From assembly GCA_029933395.1 (NCBI GenBank), contig JAOZOG010000142.1, positions 1 through 5,571 of the forward strand: DNA of 5,571 bases, read 5' to 3'. The notes under the pieces are model-generated. The model did not search any database. It had not been told where the DNA came from and was given only the letters and a program-made list of their open reading frames with translations. Every line of letters begins with the position of its first letter. The first letter of the stretch is position 1. Source of the stretch: Sulfurovaceae bacterium (GTDB lineage: Bacteria; Campylobacterota; Campylobacteria; Campylobacterales; Sulfurovaceae). This document shows, piece by piece, positions 1 through 5,571 of this stretch. Both the position numbers and the translations under genes were made by a program.

Positions 1-3395
<3,395 letters not shown>

Positions 3396-3396
<1 letters not shown>

Positions 3397-3968
3397 CACC
3401 CCTCCTCCAGTTCGGCCCGATAGGCCTGCAATCTCTCGTCGAAATCGTTGAGCCACTGCGCATCCACGAAACTCTTGAGCGCACGGCGGATCTCGTAAAC
3501 CCCCTCTTCACCCCGCAGTTTCTTCAAAAAGCCCAGCTCCTCCACTTTGCGGATCGTCGTGTCGAGCTCCCGGCGCAGCTTCACCTCGTCGAAAGTCTCC
3601 GGCATAAAGAGCAGCAGCGACTCGAGTATCTCCTCCCGCGAAACCACCGCCCGCGTACTCTCGCTCTGCATATCGAAGTCCGCGATCCGCTTGCGCAGCA
3701 GTACAAGCAGCAGGGAGACCTTGTAGCTCAACTCCCGCGCAGGGATCAGTCGGGGCAGAGGCGCTTCCTCCTCGCCGGGTTCGTGCTGTTGCAGATAGGC
3801 GTAACCCTCGCTCTCGTCGATGCGCAGCTCCAGACCGATCACTGCGAAATAGTCGGCGATCGATCCGTGACTGCCGCCCACCAGCTCCTCCCAGGCAGCT
3901 TCATTGTCGCTGCGATAGAAGAGCCCTTTGAGCAGTACTACGATCGCTTCACGGGCGGCTTGATTCAT
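3396..3968 (-). CDS. jetB: Wadjet subunit JetB, DUF4194 (KITE/MukE-like)
   Basis: JetB is the small winged-helix (KITE-type) subunit. It dimerises, binds the JetA kleisin and contributes to DNA binding in the JetABC complex; that role comes from studied homologues. The 190-residue length is normal for DUF4194. Family-like stretches visible here are LLKGLFYR (12-19), a YFAVIGLELRIDESEGYAYL block (about 40-59), PLPRLIPARELSYKVSLLLVLLRKR (about 70-94), a VSREEI segment and the C-terminal LGFLKKL and RRALKSFVDAQWL, characteristic of the MukE-like C-terminal wing. It begins at ATG 3968, overlapping the jetA stop by four bases (ATGA), with AGGAG 6 bases upstream. It ends TGATG into jetC. No signal peptide or membrane segment is seen, so it is cytoplasmic. 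The reading frame is intact. Confidence 0.94.
3399..3408 (-). promoter_or_regulatory. Shine-Dalgarno of jetC, inside the end of jetB
   Basis: The minus strand reads GGAGGAGGGG directly before TGATG, where the jetB stop and jetC start share one base. The GGAGG core ends 7 bases from the ATG at 3396. This strong site decides the jetC start over the upstream in-frame ATG at 3456, and the arrangement fits termination-reinitiation coupling. The same bases encode the last JetB residues (Glu-Glu-Gly). Confidence 0.85.
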
Positions 3969-5398
3969 CTCTCTCTCCTCGTAAAAATGATTTTGGGTAC
4001 GATGACGCGCTTCTCGTTGCCGTCGAAATCCCGTATCTCCAGCGCTTCGCTCTCGGAGTCGGAGACCTGCGCCCGCTCGTCCGTTTTGGCGATGGAGAGG
4101 TAGCCGATCAGCTCCGCCACCCCCTTGTCGATCCCGAATACTTCGTTCAGATCGCCGAGAGAACAGAGTGGCCTCTCCTGCAGGAGTGTATCGATGTGTC
4201 GGCGCAGCAGCGCTTCATCTACGAAGCATTGATGATAGAAGCTCTCCAGGTCGACGGAGTGCTCTCTGAGTATGATCTCTTCGATGAATTGCTGTTTCTC
4301 TTTGGGGCGGTAGAGCCGCTTCGAAGCGATGGAGCGGATCGCCGCCTTTTCACCCGGCAGCGAAACAAAGCTTCTCTTCCCCGGCTGATTTTCCCGTATC
4401 TCCAGCGCCTGCTTTTCGATACCCTTGCAGAGTTGCAGAATACGGCGGTTTTCTATCCAGACCCTGTCGTCGATGAAGCGGCGTAGCTGCTCAACGAGTC
4501 GTGATGTGACCTGTGTGATCTTTTCACCGCTCGCGAGCAGTTCGTACTTGAGATGGCGGAGCCGCCTCTCGGGATCGAAACTGCGCACCGTGTCGATACG
4601 GTAGAGCTTCTCCAGCATCATCGAAAGCTTCTCACTCCGCTCCACATCGGTGAGCAGCTGCCAGAAAGCGAAAAAACTCTTGCCCTGATCGCTCTCCCTG
4701 ATACCGTCTTCGAGCTCGAAGATCGATCCGAGCACCTCCCCTTTGGCATCTTCGCGCATCGCGATCTGCTCCATCGCCGTCTGGTTGAGCTCCCGGAAAT
4801 TGTACTCTATCTCGCTGAAGTCGTAGCGCAGACGACGGGCGATCTCTTCGATCTGCATATAGTGCTCCCGTATCCGGCTCTCGTCGAAGCGCATCGCCCG
4901 TCTCCCCCGGATCGCCTCAATCTCTTCGTCGATCCGCCGCTTCTGCGCTTCGAGCTTCTCGATCCTCGCTGCATCGTCGAGACCGGTTTCGAACTCCAGC
5001 TCCTCGAGCAGTTCGAAGATCAGATTGAAGCGCGAACGGCTTCCGACGAACTCCCGTTTCTGCAGACTCTCGATCCACTCCAGCGCCCGCTGTGTATGGG
5101 GCGTCAGCTCATAAAGCGGTTCGTCGGCATCGGCATAATACTTGCGCAGATATCCCGACTGTGCGAACTCGTCGAGATATGCCTGCGCCTTTCGCGGAAA
5201 CTGCCCCGGATAGCTCAGCTCGAGCGCGAAGAGATAATCCTCGAGCGATTGCAGGATAGACGACTGACTCAACACCGTCTGCCGAGGCGCGATGAAGACG
5301 GTATGGAAGAAGCTCACACTCATCGCGAAATTGTCACTGTTGAGCAGCCGCAGCGTCTGATGCGTCGCTTTGAGATTTTTGAGATATTCGTAGGTCAT
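3965..5398 (-). CDS. jetA: Wadjet subunit JetA, DUF3375 (kleisin-like)
   Basis: JetA is the kleisin-like (MukF analogue) subunit that joins the two JetC heads and carries JetB dimers. The 477-residue length is usual for DUF3375. The N-terminus shows the family-like pattern HQTLRLLNSDNFAMSVSFFHTVFI (13-36). A winged-helix-like region follows (about 50-115, LSYPGQFPRKAQAYLDEFAQSGYLRKYY then LYELTPHTQRALEWIESL). A helical, coiled-coil-prone stretch spans about 140-215. The diagnostic motif ESDQGKSFFAFW sits at 235-246, then a helical region with RLVEQLRRFIDDRVWIENRRI. The C-terminus ends PKIIFTRRER, as in other family members. The ATG at 5398 is supported by N-terminal similarity, but its Shine-Dalgarno is weak: AGGG about 12 bases upstream. 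It is first of the three coupled jet genes and 86 bases after the stop of an upstream gene. Confidence 0.94.
   Translation of the reverse strand: MTYEYLKNLKATHQTLRLLNSDNFAMSVSFFHTVFIAPRQTVLSQSSILQSLEDYLFALELSYPGQFPRKAQAYLDEFAQSGYLRKYYADADEPLYELTPHTQRALEWIESLQKREFVGSRSRFNLIFELLEELEFETGLDDAARIEKLEAQKRRIDEEIEAIRGRRAMRFDESRIREHYMQIEEIARRLRYDFSEIEYNFRELNQTAMEQIAMREDAKGEVLGSIFELEDGIRESDQGKSFFAFWQLLTDVERSEKLSMMLEKLYRIDTVRSFDPERRLRHLKYELLASGEKITQVTSRLVEQLRRFIDDRVWIENRRILQLCKGIEKQALEIRENQPGKRSFVSLPGEKAAIRSIASKRLYRPKEKQQFIEEIILREHSVDLESFYHQCFVDEALLRRHIDTLLQERPLCSLGDLNEVFGIDKGVAELIGYLSIAKTDERAQVSDSESEALEIRDFDGNEKRVIVPKIIFTRRER
3975..3980 (-). promoter_or_regulatory. Shine-Dalgarno of jetB, inside the end of jetA
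   Basis: The minus strand reads GAGGAGAGAGAG and then ATG at 3968. The AGGAG core (3975-3979) is 6 bases from the start codon. It lies in the last codons of jetA (Arg-Arg-Glu-Arg), next to the ATGA start/stop overlap, so jetB translation is probably coupled to jetA. Confidence 0.8.
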
Positions 5399-5420
5399 TA
5401 CGCCATATTTCCCTATCTTC

Positions 5421-5449
5421 TTTACCTTTCCCTACTTGGCTCCTGCCAA
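5421..5449 (-). promoter_or_regulatory. Weak candidate promoter for jetABC
   Basis: On the minus strand TTGGCA (5444-5449, 5 of 6 matches to a sigma-70 -35 box) is followed after 17 bases by GGTAAA (5421-5426), which matches only 3 of 6 -10 positions and lacks the conserved A2 and T6. Transcription would start near 5414, leaving a leader of about 15 bases. The match is poor enough that jetA may instead be read through from the upstream gene, from which no clear terminator separates it. Confidence 0.18.
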
Positions 5450-5466
5450 ACACTCTGTCAGAGCCA
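5436..5466. other. Cluster of overlapping inverted repeats upstream of jetA
   Basis: Three short perfect inverted repeats share this stretch. TTGGC-TCCT-GCCAA lies at 5436-5449 (5-bp arms, 4-base spacer). CTCTG-T-CAGAG lies at 5453-5463 (5-bp arms around one base). TGGCTC/GAGCCA (5437-5442 and 5461-5466) encloses an 18-base spacer. The last repeat shares bases with both others, so as RNA it would be mutually exclusive with them. No T-run follows on either strand, so this is not a normal intrinsic terminator. An operator near the start of the jet operon or a leader RNA fold are possible readings; neither is shown. Confidence 0.4.
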
Positions 5467-5484
5467 GCAAACAAATCTGGGCCG

Positions 5485-5571
5485 TTACTCCTCGGTTTTC
5501 AACTCCATCAGCTCCTCAAGAAGCCCATCGATCTCCTCTGCCTCTATCTCTTCTCTCTCCAGGTCTTCCAA
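5485..5571 (-). CDS. C-terminal end of an unidentified upstream gene (partial)
   Basis: The minus strand is open from the window edge (5571) to a TAA at 5485-5487, giving 28 residues that end in LLEELMELKTEE. Half of the residues or nearly so are glutamate or aspartate and the segment is probably helical. The 5' part lies outside the window and the family cannot be recognised from this tail. Support is the codon-like composition, the same strand as jetABC and a stop just before a non-coding-looking gap. It is 86 bases upstream of jetA, so it could be co-transcribed, but no functional link to the defence system can be claimed. Confidence 0.6.
   Translation of the reverse strand: MEDLEREEIEAEEIDGLLEELMELKTEE

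Noticed and set aside
3397..3456. Upstream in-frame ATG at 3456 giving a 1139-residue JetC
   Set aside because: The extra 20 residues (rich in Arg and Gly) lie entirely within jetB. The ATG at 3396 has an excellent Shine-Dalgarno and a tight TGATG overlap, and JetC-like similarity begins shortly after it.
5436..5466. Rho-independent terminator after the upstream gene
   Set aside because: Stems are only 5-6 bp and none is followed by a T-run on either strand.

Overview
The window is an almost gapless minus-strand operon encoding the three structural and motor subunits of a Wadjet (JetABCD) plasmid-defence condensin. In transcription order (high to low coordinate) these are jetA (DUF3375, kleisin-like, 3965-5398), jetB (DUF4194, KITE/MukE-like, 3396-3968) and jetC (SMC-like ATPase, 37-3396). 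The fourth component, the JetD nuclease (Toprim/topoisomerase-VI-A-like), normally follows jetC. It would lie beyond the left edge and is not visible, so the system is incomplete only as far as this window shows. The DUF3375-DUF4194-SMC order is the one usually called type I.

Region by region: 5485-5571 holds the last 28 codons of an unidentified minus-strand gene with a strongly acidic tail. The 86-base gap 5399-5484 has several short inverted repeats, a weak candidate promoter and no convincing terminator. The three jet genes then follow, joined by a 4-base ATGA overlap (jetA/jetB) and a 1-base TGATG overlap (jetB/jetC), each with a good Shine-Dalgarno sequence inside the end of the preceding gene. 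Bases 1-55 are a perfect 7-bp tandem array (at least 7.9 copies, cut by the window edge). jetC runs into it and stops there, so the array sits where the junction to the next gene is expected. I see no genes on the plus strand and no RNA genes, insertion sequences or CRISPR.

In studied Wadjet systems, JetC dimerises through a hinge and ATPase heads, JetA bridges the heads and JetB dimers bind JetA. The assembly extrudes DNA loops and, with JetD, cleaves small closed-circular DNA such as plasmids. The tight translational coupling here fits subunits needed in fixed proportions.

The organism is a bacterium with moderately high GC (mid-50s percent by eye) and clear GGAG-type ribosome binding sites. 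The Glu/Arg-rich proteins and frequent ATA/ATC isoleucine codons would be compatible with a Gram-negative such as a sulfur-oxidising Campylobacterota, but that is a weak guess. The least expected element is the 7-bp array, which puts stop and start codons in all three frames at the end of jetC.
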